A DNA stretch of 64,000 bases from Dactylorhiza incarnata (GCA_033032865.1 JAWHQI010000267.1:62001-126000), one strand, 5' to 3'; positions 33,213 to 45,092 are shown, counted from the stretch's first letter. Notes: generated by a model from the letters alone, not told the origin. Made by a program: numbers and translations.

Positions 33213-34358
33213 CCGGCAACGGAACCTTCACCGCAGCATGGAGTCCCGCCGACTCCGAACGTCGTTCCACCACCACCGGCTCCGACTCCGTTCCAGCAGA
33301 CGGAGTTGGGGCAGACTCTGACCGCCATCTTGGAGACATTCAGAGCACAGCAGGCACCGGCTCCTCAGCAAAACCCTGGGGCCAACTGGCTGAGCATCTT
33401 CCGGGGACTCTCCCCGCCAGCTTATATTGGGACGGAGACGGCTGTAAGAACTGAAGAGTGGGTGGACATAATGCAAGAGATGCTGTCAGGAATCCAGTGC
33501 CCGGTGGAGATGGAGGTGCCACTGGTGGTTTCATGCCTGGAATCCCATGCTAAGAGGTGGTGGAAGAGGTTCCTGGCTACAGCGTATCCGGGATTGGAGG
33601 CAGCGGATGTTGCTTGGGATGATTTCAAAGCGGCGTTGTTGGAGCATTTTGTGCCGCAGTCGGCAAGAGATGACTTGGAAGATAGATTTCTGCAGTTGCG
33701 ACAGGGGAATAGATCAGTGTTGGAGTACCATCAGGAGTTCACTCACCTGTCCCGGTTTGCGGTATCTTACCAGCTGGATGATGCAGGATATGCTAAGAGG
33801 TTCTATAAGGGCCTCCGTGATGAGTTGAGGCAGGCCCTCCTTTTCGTCTCCGATGGCAGCATGACAAAGATTTTGGAAATGGCAAAGAAGCTGGAGGGAG
33901 ACCAGCAAGTTGTTCGTGGAAGGAAGAGACCCATGGAGGATCAGGGGAGAAGTGGCAGAAGAGATCAGCCGAGAGGCCGAGATGCTGGAGAAGGAAGGAC
34001 GGAGGTCCGACCCCGTCAGGGGGAGAGGCAGGAACAAAGGGAGCCGGTAGTTTTGACTCCTCAGCCTCTGCAGATGAGGGAAATGCCAAGGATTGGAGGA
34101 GGTGGGCAACCTCCGGAATGCTACCACTGCCATCAGGTCGACCACATCAAGAGGAACTGCCCCCAGAGGAATGCTCTTCCAGCACCTCAGGCAGCACCTC
34201 GGGGTCAGCATCCCGGAGGCCGAGGACGTGGTCGAGGCCGTGGATTTCAGGGTGACGATCGGAGGCACTACAGAGAGCAGGCTTATGCCTTAGATTTGGC
34301 CAGGCCCCGGGACCCGGCAAGGGTCATCGCAGGTACTGGTCGCTTTTATTTTAAATAG
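33213..34358 (+). CDS. gag: Gypsy Gag (capsid and zinc knuckle)
   Basis: Open from 33213 to a TAG/TTAA region at 34356. The conserved part starts near 33306 (350 codons from there). A proline-rich N-terminus (PPTPNVVPPPPAPTP) leads into a retrotransposon gag domain (residues about 50-160 of the conserved part: EWVDIMQEML, SHAKRWWKRFL, LEHFVPQSARDDLEDRFLQL, FTHLSRFA). An Arg/Gly-rich stretch and a CCHC knuckle CYHCHQVDHIKRNC (about 272-285, C-X2-C-X4-H-X4-C) follow, then a second basic GRGRGRG segment. No in-frame ATG precedes the domain; see the possible intron at 33111-33212. The 3' end overlaps a possible intron that would fuse it to pol. Gag builds the cytoplasmic virus-like particle. Confidence 0.9.
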   Translation, partial: PATEPSPQHGVPPTPNVVPPPPAPTPFQQTELGQTLTAILETFRAQQAPAPQQNPGANWLSIFRGLSPPAYIGTETAVRTEEWVDIMQEMLSGIQCPVEMEVPLVVSCLESHAKRWWKRFLATAYPGLEAADVAWDDFKAALLEHFVPQSARDDLEDRFLQLRQGNRSVLEYHQEFTHLSRFAVSYQLDDAGYAKRFYKGLRDELRQALLFVSDGSMTKILEMAKKLEGDQQVVRGRKRPMEDQGRSGRRDQPRGRDAGEGRTEVRPRQGERQEQREPVVLTPQPLQMREMPRIGGGGQPPECYHCHQVDHIKRNCPQRNALPAPQAAPRGQHPGGRGRGRGRGFQGDDRRHYREQAYALDLARPRDPARVIAGTGRFYFK

Positions 34359-34417
34359 TTAATGTTTTGAAAGTTTCAGCTTTACCTTAGCTTTGAACCA
34401 ATCGTCAAACCCTTCAG
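34333..34417 (+). other. Possible 85-bp intron joining gag to pol
   Basis: Gag (frame 0) and pol (frame 1) are separated by stops in both frames. GCAG/GTACTGG at 34332/34333 and CCCTTCAG/GTTTAG at 34417/34418 bracket 85 bp. Removing them joins gag to protease in frame at a Gly codon, right where the conserved [13 protein letters not shown] segment is expected. Pol has no ATG before its protease active site. Ribosomal frameshifting is the alternative. Confidence 0.5.
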
Positions 34418-36168
34418 GTTTAGTTTCCATTTTCGGCAAACCTGCTTTTGCCTTGTTCGATACGGGTGCCTCGCACTCGTTCGTCTCGGCCAAGTTTATC
34501 GAAGACCTAGACCAAGTCAAGCACCTCAAAAGCGACTATAGGAGAGTGAGATTTCTGGACGGATCAGAGGTCTTAACAAATTTAGCATGCCTAATAAGTC
34601 TGGAGATTGGGGGAAGACTGTTCGAAGTCCCGGCAACTGTTCTGAAGATGAGGGATTACGACCTGATCCTGGGCATGAGTTGGTTGTATGAGAACCGGGC
34701 AAGGATTGACTGCCCGGCAAGGCGGATCGTGCTAGAGCATAAAGACGGGGTTGTGGCATTCGAAGGTACTCAACTTACCTCTCGTCTCTTTTTATCGTCC
34801 ATTCAGGCCGTCAAGGCCCACCTGCAGGGAGACGAGGTTTACCAGGTGCTCTTCGAGGCGACTGAAGTCAAGGACTCAGTGCCTAGTATCCCGGTAGTTC
34901 GAGATTTTGCGGATGTCTTTCCGGAGAAGCTTCCTGGGCTACCACCGCACCGCGAGAAGGATTTTCAGATTCAGCTGGTGCCAGGGGCCAAGCCGGTGTC
35001 CAAAGCTCCTTATCGGATGGCCCCAAAGGAGTTGGTAGAGTTTCGGAGCCAGCTGCAGGAGCTGGTGGAAGCCGGGTTCGTTAGGCCGAGTTCCTCACCT
35101 TGGGGAGCTCCGGTGTTATTTGTGAAGAAGAAGGATGGGACGCTCCGACTGTGCATCGATTACAGAGCTCTGAATAGGCTGACGGTGCGGAACACGTACC
35201 CTCTGCCAAGGATAGACGAGCTCTTTGACCAGCTAGAGGGAGCCCACTGCTTCTCGAAGCTGGATTTGAGATCGGGATATTATCAGCTAAGGATCCAAGA
35301 GGAGGACATCCCGAAGACGGCTTTCAGCAGCCGGTATGGATTGTACGAGTTCACGGTGATGCCATTCGGGCTCACAAATGCACCTTCAGCATTTATGAGC
35401 TTGATGAATCGGGTGTTTGAGCCTTACCTCGACATCTTTGTCATAGTGTTCATCGACGACATCCTCATCTACTCGAGGACGGAGGAGGAGCATGCGCAGC
35501 ATTTGGCACTAACCTTGGGGAAGCTGCGGGAGCATCGGTTATATGCTAAGTTCAGTAAATGCCAGTTCTGGTTGAAGGAGGTGGCCTTCCTGGGCCACAT
35601 CATCAGTGGAGCAGGCTTGGCAGTAGATCCAGCAAAGGTTCAGGCAGTACGGGACTGGCCGCCGCTGAAGACGGCCACCGACGTAAGAAGTTTCTTGGGA
35701 CTTGCCGGCTACTACCGGAAGTTCGTTCAGGGATTCTCTCAGATAGCCCTCCCGCTTACCGCTCTGACAAGAAAGGATGCTGTATTTTCTTGGACGCCGC
35801 AGTGCGAGACAGCTTTCCAGGAGCTGAAGGGTCGGCTCACTTCAGCTCCCATCCTTGCCCTTCCGTCGGGGAAGGAAGGATTTCAAGTGTATACGGATGC
35901 ATCTTATCAGGGGATGGGTGCCGTTCTGATGCAGAACGGGCATGTGATAGCTTATGCCTCCCGCCAGTTGAAGGACCACGAGCGGAACTACCCAGTGCAT
36001 GATTTGGAGATGGGAGCAGTCGTTTTCGCTCTTAAGATCTGGCGACACTACCTCTATGGTGTCCACTGCGACATATTCTCAGATCACAAAAATCTGAAGT
36101 ATGTAGATACGCAGAAGGAGTTGAATATCCGACAAAGGCGATGGGTGGAGTTCTTATCAGATTACTAG
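34418..36168 (+). CDS. pol: Gypsy Pol, first part: protease, RT, RNase H
   Basis: Open in frame 1 from a TAA at 34360; the reliable protein begins at 34418. Aspartic protease [11 protein letters not shown] (about 34455-34490). RT with [64 protein letters not shown] and the catalytic FIDDIL (about 35450). RNase H with [19 protein letters not shown] and FSDHKNLKY. It stops at TAG 36166-36168, immediately before the HYHPGKANVVADALSRR segment that normally continues without a break. The element is therefore defective in pol unless this TAG is read through. No ATG occurs before the protease, consistent with expression as a Gag-Pol fusion. Confidence 0.95.
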
Positions 36169-36174
36169 TATACG

Positions 36175-37851
36175 ATGCATTACCACCCAGGGAAGGCAAA
36201 TGTAGTAGCAGACGCTCTGAGTAGGAGAGCTACCACATCAGGAGTAGAGCCTAAGCTGATGGCCATGGAGTTGGTGCGAATGTTCGAAGATATGCAGATC
36301 TCCCTGGTATCGGAAGATGATCCGGAGCTGTACAAGGAGTACCTAGCGGCGATTGGTGCCACATATGACATTCGAGACCGCATCAGGGAAGGGCAGAGGC
36401 AGGATGCCAAGCTGGAGCCGATATTCAGAGCCTTGGAGGAAGGCTCAGCTGGAGATTATTCGATGAAGGACGGCCTGTTGAGTTTTAGAGGTCGGGTGTA
36501 TGTGCCGGCAGGAGATCAGATCCGGGAAGATATTATGGCAGAGGCTCACTGCAGTAAGTATTCAGTGCACCCGGGCATTACCAAGATGACGGCAGATCTG
36601 AAGAGTACCATGTACTGGCCGGGTATGAAGAGGGATATCATTTATTTTGTGACCCACTGCGAGACCTGCCAGCTTGTGAAGGCGGAGTGTCGGAACCCCG
36701 CAGGATTATTGCAGCCACTCCCAGTGCCGGAGTGGAAGTTCGACGATATAGCGATGGATTTTATTCATGGTCTTCCCCGATCTCGTACGGGGAATGACTC
36801 GATTTGGGTGATTGTCGACAGGCTGACGAAGGTGGCTAGATTCATTCCGATCAGGAAGGATGATTCAGTCAGAGTTTTGGTTCGAAAGTTTGTGGAGCAG
36901 TTTATCCATTATCATGGCGTGCCAAGGACGATAGTTTCTGACCGAGATGGACGTTTTACGTCAAGGGAGTGGAGATCAGTACAGGCCTATCTAGGCACCC
37001 GGTTGACCTTCAGTACAGCTTTTCACCCCCAGACAGATGGGCAAACGGAGCGCACCAATCGGACCTTGGAGGATCTTTTGCGTCTTTGCATTCTAGACCG
37101 CGGGGAGCCTTGGGAGAGACTGTTACCGTTGGTCGAGTTCTCTTATAACAACAGTCACCAGGCTAGCATAGGCAGAGCACCTTACGAGGCATTATATGGT
37201 CGGAGGTGCAGGACACCGTTATCTTGGATTCAGGATGAGGACCCCAAGGCTCTTGGCTCAGAGTTCGTGGAGGACACGGAGGCCCAGGTGAGGTTGATTC
37301 GAGATAGGATGCTGGAGGCCCAGAGCAGGCAGGCCAAGTATTACGATGCTCGTCATCATATGGTGGAGTTCCAGGTGGGAGACCGGGTTTTCTTGAAGAT
37401 ACGTCCGATGCATGGAGTCTCGAGGGTTCGCGGCCGGAAGAAGCTCAGTCCAAGGTTTATGGGACCCTATAGGATCCTGGAGCGGATCGGCCCCTTGGCT
37501 TACAGACTGGAGCTACCGCCGGATTTGGAGGGACTGCATGACGTATTCCACGTCTCTTCACTTAGGAAGGCTTTACTTCGGCCTGAGCAGCAGGTGTCTA
37601 CTTCTGAGGGGCCAGTAGCTACAGATCGATCGATTCACTTGGAGCCGGTTCGGATAGACGACACAGAGCTACGAGTCTTGCGGCGCAAGAAGGTCCCACT
37701 GGTCAAGGTCCTGTGGAGGAATCATGGACAGGAAGAACATACTTGGGAGCCACTGGACTTGATGCAGCAAAAATATCCGCAGCTTTTTACGACAGGTACA
37801 ACTTACTTTTTCTGGGATGTTACAGTTTTTCCTCTAGTAGAAACCCCATAG
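36175..37851 (+). CDS. pol: Gypsy Pol, second part: integrase with chromodomain
   Basis: 558 codons in the same frame as the first part, separated by one TAG. Begins with the HYHPGKANVVADALSRR link between RNase H and integrase. HHCC zinc region (HCSKYSVHPG, THCETCQLVKAE). DDE core: AMDFIHGLP, VSDRDGRF, FHPQTDGQTERTNRTLEDLL. The GPY/F-type segment FMGPYRILERIGPLAYRLELP follows, then HDVFHVSSLRKA. The C-terminus (about 485-545) is a chromodomain: LRRKKVPLVKVLWRNHGQEE, TWEPLDLMQQKYPQLF. Chromodomains direct plant chromoviruses toward marked chromatin. The downstream GAATTTCGGGGACGAAATTT motif near 37859 is typical before 3' LTRs of this group. Confidence 0.95.
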   Translation: MHYHPGKANVVADALSRRATTSGVEPKLMAMELVRMFEDMQISLVSEDDPELYKEYLAAIGATYDIRDRIREGQRQDAKLEPIFRALEEGSAGDYSMKDGLLSFRGRVYVPAGDQIREDIMAEAHCSKYSVHPGITKMTADLKSTMYWPGMKRDIIYFVTHCETCQLVKAECRNPAGLLQPLPVPEWKFDDIAMDFIHGLPRSRTGNDSIWVIVDRLTKVARFIPIRKDDSVRVLVRKFVEQFIHYHGVPRTIVSDRDGRFTSREWRSVQAYLGTRLTFSTAFHPQTDGQTERTNRTLEDLLRLCILDRGEPWERLLPLVEFSYNNSHQASIGRAPYEALYGRRCRTPLSWIQDEDPKALGSEFVEDTEAQVRLIRDRMLEAQSRQAKYYDARHHMVEFQVGDRVFLKIRPMHGVSRVRGRKKLSPRFMGPYRILERIGPLAYRLELPPDLEGLHDVFHVSSLRKALLRPEQQVSTSEGPVATDRSIHLEPVRIDDTELRVLRRKKVPLVKVLWRNHGQEEHTWEPLDLMQQKYPQLFTTGTTYFFWDVTVFPLVETP

Positions 37852-37900
37852 GCTTGTCTGAATTTCGGGGACGAAATTTTTATTTTTATGTATTGGGATT

Positions 37901-40900
37901 TGTAACATCCCCCAAACTGCTAGACCCCTAAGTTGGTTTTGTCATGACTGGGTCATGACAAAACCATAGGAAGAACCTTTTTGAACCTAAGAGCTTAGGA
38001 AAGGAGGAAGCCACCTTGGTCTGCAAATAGCAATTCCCATCTTCCAAGCTTGGGATTGGAATTTAGGGCTTCAACTTAACCCTTGGACCCCACCATAGTG
38101 TCCCTAACCCTTTAGAGGTCCCCTTAGGGCACCTTGGGCCCATTGAAGTCAACCTAAGAGGCCAATTTGACCAAAGTCAACATAAACCCTCAAATTGGTC
38201 AAAGTAGCCCATTTAGAGCCAATCAACCCTCACCATGTCAAATTGATCACACTCCTAGGTTTATAATACCATTGTAGACCTAATGGACCCAAAAGCCCCA
38301 TCATGGGACCCCCAGGGGGTGCAAATTGACCAAAATGCCCTTTTTAGGTCAAAATGACCTTTCTTCTCAAAGTACCCCAATTGACCTTCACCACATTAAA
38401 TTGACCTCACCCCTAGGGCTATCATGTCATAGGGGAGCTAGTGGACCAAAAAGCCCCATGACCAAGTCAACCCTAGGGCTCAATTTGACCAAAGTCAAAT
38501 TAGCCTATTTTGGTCAAATCACCTTAGATTGGGTCAACCAAGAACCATATGACCAAATTGACTCCACCATTAGTTCCTAAACTTAATTTAGAACCTATTG
38601 AACCCAAAAGCCCCATCCTAGGGTTCCCCAATTGACCAATTTGGCCAAAAGTCAAAATTGCCCAATTTAGGTCAAAATGCTCAAACCTAACCCAATCTCT
38701 TTGGGCTAGCTCAATTGGATGGTCAACCAGCCCATGTGGACCCTCATTAAACTCAGGAGAGAGGGTAGAAACCGACCATGGTGGTTAGGAGAGAGAAAAT
38801 GGGGGTTTCACCATTTTTGGAAGAGAGAGAAGAGGCCATTCATGGCCATTAAGAGGTTTTACCTCTTAGCCTCCCCAATTGATGCCTCCATTCAACTCCT
38901 CAGCCGATTAGGAGGAGTTTCCATCAGTTACAAAGGGGGATTAAGGTAGGGAGAGGAAGAGGGGTCGGTCCTTGATGTAACCGAAGGGGGGCTTTAATGG
39001 CAATGATGTTTAAAGCCATCACCACCCCCAATCGAACCCCCCTTCACCTTCAGAGACCTGAGAGGAGAGAAACCCCCTAGTTACCAGAGGATTTCGTGCA
39101 CTGTAGGAGGAATTGGCATGACTTCTCAACCGGCGGCAGCTCCCATGGTGTACTCAAGGTTGACTCGACGGCAAGCCCTCCAGCAGGTCCCGTTCTCCTC
39201 CCTGAACTCTAAGGGTTAGATCCAAATCGACGGCGGCTCGAATCGTGGTCAATCGGCCGTGAATCGAGTCGGCCAATCCTCCCGTTGATCGGGTTGGGTA
39301 TCCTTCTACAGATCACGATTCCGGCCACCTCCGGCCGATCAAACACCGCTCATCGCCGGCCCCCACCTCAACGGAGGTGGTGGTGGCGTTGGTCGGCCGG
39401 GGCGGCGCTCAGGTGGCCGGGAAATCACTCACTAAGGCGGCCCAGGCGCGGTGAATCTCTGCCGTTGATTTCCTGGGGACGATGACCAGGCGCCTTCCGA
39501 TCCGCTTTAGGATTCGTGCGCTCCCTTAAGGATTTTGCTTATTTTTATGATTAAACTGCAGCTCCTATTTAAATCTGGGAAAAATACTTAGAGGCCGAAT
39601 CATGAAAAGTGGTCTACATATGACTTGTAGCCCTTTGGGTCTAGTTTCATACAAAATTGAAATCACTCAATTTGGAGTCCTGGTTAGGGCTCAGCACTCA
39701 TTCTAGTGGAGGCTGTCTTTAGGGCTAATCAGAACTCATTTTTGATGCCCACCCCATTATATAACTCCAAATGACTTGATTTTTGGGGTGTAGTCTAGTC
39801 TTGTGCATACCTAGCTCATGTCCAAAGATCACAAGGATTGGTGAAGTTTTCTTCTTAATTTTTGGGAAAGACCAATAATCCTAGTTTAACCTAATTAGGT
39901 GTCCTCAACACCTCAAAACCCTTCCAAACTTGGATGGGTGGTCCTAAGGGGTATGTATAGGCCCTGGTTAAAATATCATGATTTATGGAGTTGTTTTGGT
40001 AGGGTATTCCACCAAAATAGCCTTAGGCTCCCTAGGTTTGGGCAAAACTTTGGGTGAGTGCCCCCACCTTTCCACAAGGTCTTTTGGCTCCATATTTGGG
40101 GTGCACCTCACCCTCCCCCATGCCAACCTATGGTTCAAGTTTGGTGGCCATTGGAGGAGTTTTGCCCTAGTAAATCAAAAAGGGGCTAAATTGCTATTTG
40201 CACCCCAAATAGGTACCCATTGGAATTCCACCCCTCACCAATTATTGGTAGGATCTTAGGTGGTCTTCCACTGACCTATGGTCAGTATAGTGAGTGGTAT
40301 GGGTATGGGCAAGGTAGGGAGTTCCCTTGAGAATAGTTGGCTTAGAGGTGATGTTTAGGGCAAAAGTAAACATAAGAGAACTTTGGGGTGTGGAGGGGTT
40401 TCCTCCCACTGATTGATGGGGTGACCTTGGTCACTGCCATGGGAGGCATGAGACACCTCAAGGAGTAGATTTGAGTGGATTTGGAGATGCCTAGACCCTA
40501 ACCCTAGGCTAAACCCTAAAGGGGTGCAATTAGAGGTTAATGAAGGAAGAGGGGTCAAACCTCAGTGGCTTGACTTGAAATTTTGGGTAGATGGCCTTAG
40601 TGACCAGAGAATGCTACTGTAGGAGTTTGGAGGGATTTGGAGTTGCCAATCATAAGTAATAAACCCTAGGGTAGATTTGTAATTATTTAGGGTTTGAGGT
40701 TTTAGGGAGAAATAGTATTTATCAATTTACCATCTTCTGTCATAATCATGTTTTTTATGTCATATATCTCTGGGAGAATTGGTTAGATCATGAGTTAACC
40801 CTTGGAGGTCCAAATTGTAATATTCCTCATTGTTGGCAATTTTTGGGTTGGTTAAATTTGTGATGATAAATTACTGTAATTGCATGTAACTTTGCTGGAT

Positions 40901-42971
40901 GTCTTTTCATAACAATATATAACCTCTGTAATTTTCTCATAATTTATAGATCAATATTTTTGGTACCTCTAGTTCATTTTGAAAGAAATTGCAAATATAT
41001 CCTTGGATGGAATTACAAACATACCCTCTGAATAGCATGGTCAAACTTTGTAGGATTAAATATTTTATTAATAAGCACCACTGTGTTAATTTGCACAAGG
41101 ATTGGAGTTTATATGAGGGTACCTCCTTTGGAAACTATTGGAAATAATTGTGTTTTGGAATTTCTAAAAATAATAAATCTTGCTGGTTTTCCCTAAAACT
41201 TTATATCTACTGTTTATTAGGTACCCTTGATTTATGAATAAATTGGAGTGGGCAATGGAGGTCAGAAAAACATACTTGTAGTTCAAACCTTAGTAATATG
41301 GCCATTTGGAAAATTATTTAAAATACAACTATTAATGGGAAATTATGAAACCCTAGATTTGATCTGAGGTAGGTAGTATGGGTCCCCAGTAAATCCCTTG
41401 GGTCAAGAAGTTGGATATTTGGTGTACCTCTCTTCATGAGCATCAAAACGTTAAGGGTGGTCTGCGTTTAGCAATTTGACAACTTTGGGGTTAGAGGTCA
41501 ATCTGGTTGTCTAGGGTCTGAAGTAATGAAGGATGGGTGGTAGCCTTGTATTATGTATGGGTCTCTAGAGAAGTTGGGGTTTGGTAAGTCTTAGGGTGGT
41601 GGGGTGCCACCCTCGGCTAGGTCGTCCGGGAATTGACGAAAGATCGTCTTTTCTTGTTAGCATCTTTTAGCACCTGAGTTTCTAAGGCAGGAAAGTCACT
41701 CTGAGAGTGTGCTTATGGAAGTCTAGCCGGTTTAGTCCGGTGATCTTTTGTTTCTGAGATATTTATTGGTGACGGGCGGGTTAGCCCGGGGAGCTTGTAG
41801 CTCGGTATTGTTGGAAGATAATTTGCATGTGCATAAGGTGGTGGGTCCTTCGTGTTGGCGGTCGTTGCACCGACGTTAACACTTGGGCTCGGCAAGTGTG
41901 GTATTTACACTTAGCCATAAAAGTCTGGCGGTCCAGTCAGTAAGAGTACGTAGACGCTCTGCGGGTTTTTGTGGAGGCGTACGATAGGTCTAGGTCGGGT
42001 AGTGCATATACCAACCTAGAGGTGGGCGAGGCCCAACCCACCGCTTCCGTTTGCCACTACGGAAGTATCCTGAGGAGTCTAGCTCGCTCCAAAAAGAGGG
42101 AACTAAAGGTCTATGCGCATAGAGTCGTAGTGGGTGAGTTGCACTTGTTTGATCACCGCATAATAACATACTTGCATGACATAGCATAATCATTGCATTC
42201 AACCCCTGACACCTATCGTATAAATTGGTATGGGACTTTTTATACGATAGGTCTTGCTAAACGACCCCTTGGTCTATAGGTTTGTATGGGCATTCCTATA
42301 AATCAATGGTTTATATTATAATACTTACTTGCCTCTACTTTTGCACTTTACTGTTTTCCCTTTTCTTTACCCTGCTGTTTCTATTTTGTTTCATTTATAT
42401 ATATATATCACCTGTGTAGAGTAGATATTACCTTGTCACCTGCATTTGTTCCTACCCCTTGTTTGTCCTCCGCTTCCTCCTTTCCATCCGGTGCCTAGGA
42501 GCCCTGGGGGGAGGGGTGGGGAATTGGCTGAGTCTTTATGACTGACGGTCGGTGGACCTTATCATTTTAGGAGACCGCGGCGACGGAGCAGCACCAGAGG
42601 CCGGTGCAAATGGAGGCGGGGCAGTCTAGCTCAGGAGCTCAGATGACAGGATCCGTGAGTGTTGATTTAGTTATTTTACTTCCGCGAGTGATCCATGTAG
42701 TGAGGCTTTGATGTATTGGGCAAGGCCCTAGTTATCTTGTTTTCCGTTCTTTCAGTTATGGTTGTGGACATCTTTTGACGATTTATTTATATATGTGATG
42801 TGGACATGTTTTGCTTGCTTTATTCATGATAGCTTACTTTTCTTGTGATCGATTTGGCCGGCAGGATCGGCGTTTTGTAGTGACGACCTTCCCGAGCGAA
42901 GGTGTCACCACAAAACGGCGGTTCTGGGCCTAAGACCCGGTGGTTTTTGCAAAAAAAAATAGGGTCTTACA
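37901..42971 (+). mobile_element. 3' LTR of the gypsy element (5,071 bp)
   Basis: Offset 9,963 from the 5' LTR along its whole length, which implies no net indels. Three substitutions were noticed by eye. No long polypurine tract directly precedes it; the base context is TATTGGGATT. Ends GGGTCTTACA next to GGAAG. Confidence 0.95.
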
Positions 42972-42976
42972 GGAAG

Positions 42977-43607
42977 CCTCCCCTTAGTCTTTCATGTCAA
43001 AATTTTGAGAGAGAAATTGTTTAGTTTCCCTTATCATTCCCAAGTTATTGCTCGCTAGCAAGATGTCATCAACGTACAGGACCAATATCATGAATCGGCT
43101 CCCACAGACCTTGATGTATATACATTGGTCCACAATGTTTTCCTCAAAACCAAATGAGGTAATGACATTATGAAACTTTATATACCATTGTCGTGAGGCC
43201 TGTTTAAGCTCATATATTGATTTCTTTAATTTGCACACAAGGTTGTGGCCTTTCTCTGAAATGAATCCTTCAGGCTGATTCATGTATACTTCCTCTTCAA
43301 GTTCCACATTTAAGAATGTCGTCTTGACATCCATCTGATGTAGCTCCAGATAAAAATGAGCTACGAGGGCCATGATTTTCCTTAGTGAGTCCTTATTTGA
43401 AACCGGAGAGAAGGTGTCATGGTAATCTATGCCCTCCTTTTGAAGGAAACCTTTGGCAACAAGTCTTGCCTTATATCGTTCGATGTTACCAGGGGCATCC
43501 ACTTTTGTCTTGTAGACCCATTTGGAGCCTACAACACAAAAACCTTCTGGTAACTCTACTAGTTCCCATACTTGATTGTTTGCCATTGAGTTTAATTCAT
43601 CCTTCAT
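42977..43607 (-). pseudogene. Copia element B reverse transcriptase (N-terminal part)
   Basis: Open for 207 codons: MKDELNSMANNQVWELVELP, SKWVYKTKVDAPG, YKARLVAKGFLQKEGIDYHD, QMDVKTTFLNVELEEEVYM, LVCKLKKSIYELKQASRQWY and VLYVDDILLAS (catalytic YVDD). A stop follows FDMKD and then the gypsy insertion cuts the frame; coding continues at 27937. A one-base frameshift separates it from the integrase C-terminal part upstream at 43604. Confidence 0.9.
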
Positions 43608-44344
43608 AGCTTCATACCATTTTCAGAATCTGTACGGCTCATGACCTTTGAAAAGGTGATGGGGTCTTGATTGAGTCCAGACATGTAGTCGGTCTCTTGC
43701 AAGTATACAACATAATCAGATTGAATAGCTGTCCTTTTGACCCTTGAAGATCTCCTTAAATCTAATTGATTGAGTGGCTGTGGTGCAGTCTTCACTTGTG
43801 GAGGTTCTTGAGTGACTGCTTCACTAGACATATCTTCATGAGAGCTATGGATAGGAGGATCATCGATCACTCCTTCATAAGTTGGGATCCGAATAGGCAG
43901 GTGTTGAGCCACAACATTTTCAATACCACTACCTGAAGGTGCAGTCTCCTGCACCTCTTTTATCATAACTTTATGAGAACGACTCTCATCAGTGTTAGAT
44001 TCCTCAAGAAATCTGACATTCCTTGCTTCTACAATTTTAAGCATGTGAGAGTGACAATAAAACATATAACCCTTGGATTTTTTTGCATAACCAATGAAAA
44101 AACCACTAACTGTCCTTGGGTCTAATTTCTTTTCATGTGGGTTGTACACCCTAACCTCTACTTGACAGCCCCATATGTGCACATGGTTCAAACTGGGTTT
44201 CCATCCATTCCATAACTCTAAAGGTGTTTTAGGAACCGACTTGGAAGGAACCTTGTTTAAGATATACACGGTTGTTTTCAAGGCTTCACTCCACATGTGA
44301 GAAGGGATATTTGAGACACTTGTCATGCTTCTTATCATGTCCAT
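43604..44344 (-). pseudogene. Copia element B integrase C-terminal region and linker
   Basis: 246 codons. Includes NIPSHMWSEALKTTVYILNKV, KTPLELWNGWKPSLNHVHIW, FFIGYAKKSKGYMFYCHSH and RRSSRVKRTAIQSDYVVYL, the usual segment between the integrase core and RT in copia elements. It is out of frame with the RT part by one base near 43610, and with the integrase core upstream. Confidence 0.85.
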
Positions 44345-44409
44345 CAGTGTTACGATTCCTTCTTCAGCTACACCATTTTGTTGTGGTGTGCCATGCGTCG
44401 TATATTGAG

Positions 44410-45092
44410 CTATGATTGTTCTTGAAGGAATCTAGCGAATGGACCAGGCTTTTGGCTTCCATCTGTGAACCTACCATAATATTCACCACCCCTATCAGAT
44501 CTTACAATTTTGATACTCAAGCCAGACTGTTTCTCTACCTCTGCCTTATAGACCTTGAAAGCATCGAGTGCTTCTGATTTGTCATTCAGAAGGTATAGAT
44601 ACATGTATCTTGTAAAATCGTCAATAAAGGTAATGAAATATTCTTGACCATTCATACATGGGGTGGTAAATGACCCACATATATCAGTGTGAATCAGCTG
44701 TAGTTTTGCATCACTTCTTCTAGCTCCTTTATTTGACTTGTTGGTTTGCTTTCCCTTTATGCAACCTATACAAGTTCCAAAATCAGTGAAGTCAAGTGTC
44801 TGAATAACACCTTCTTTCACCAATCTTTTAAGGCGCTCTATGGAGATGTGACCCAATCTCCAATGCCATAAATTAGAAGAATGATTATTTTTCACATTGA
44901 TATTACTACTACTATCATGTGTTGTAGTGAGTGATTGCAAATAATTCAAATCTAGAGCCAGACTATATAGACCATCTGTCAATATACCAAAGCCAATAGT
45001 AAATGAATCTTTAATAATCAGGAAAGAAATGTCTTTGAACTGAAAATTAAAGCCCGTAAGCGCAAGTCTAGATACAGATACCAAGTCTGGTC
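44410..45092 (-). pseudogene. Copia element B GAG-pre-integrase and integrase core
   Basis: About 227 codons. VSVSRLALTGFNFQFK, WHWRLGHISIERLKRLVKEG, CIGCIKGKQTNKSNK, LIHTDICGSF (first D), FITFIDDFTRYMYLYLL and VRSDRGGEYYG (second D). After the core a frameshift occurs near 44400 before the PQQNGVAE segment, which is still visible in another frame. Sequence homology stops abruptly at 45092, so gag, protease and the 5' LTR of element B are missing. Confidence 0.9.

Larger units (their letters stand above)
27938..42971 (+). mobile_element. Complete chromovirus-type Ty3/gypsy element, 15,034 bp, TSD GGAAG
   Basis: Flanked by GGAAG on both sides (27933-27937, 42972-42976). It has two 5,071-bp LTRs with termini TGTAACATCC and GGGTCTTACA, a Met primer-binding site, gag, protease, RT, RNase H, integrase and a C-terminal chromodomain. 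It sits inside the RT gene of copia B. I found only three LTR differences by eye (28230 G/A, about 31606 T/A, 32289 C/T), which means a very recent insertion. The chromodomain and long LTRs point to the Tekay/Del clade. LTRs make up two thirds of the element. Confidence 0.95.

Noticed and set aside
33714..34268. Minus-strand frames opposite gag
   Set aside because: Antisense shadows of the gypsy gag.
34753..34806. A second possible GT-AG intron in the protease-RT spacer
   Set aside because: The reading frame runs through it without stops and the spacer length is normal for the family, so no splicing is needed.
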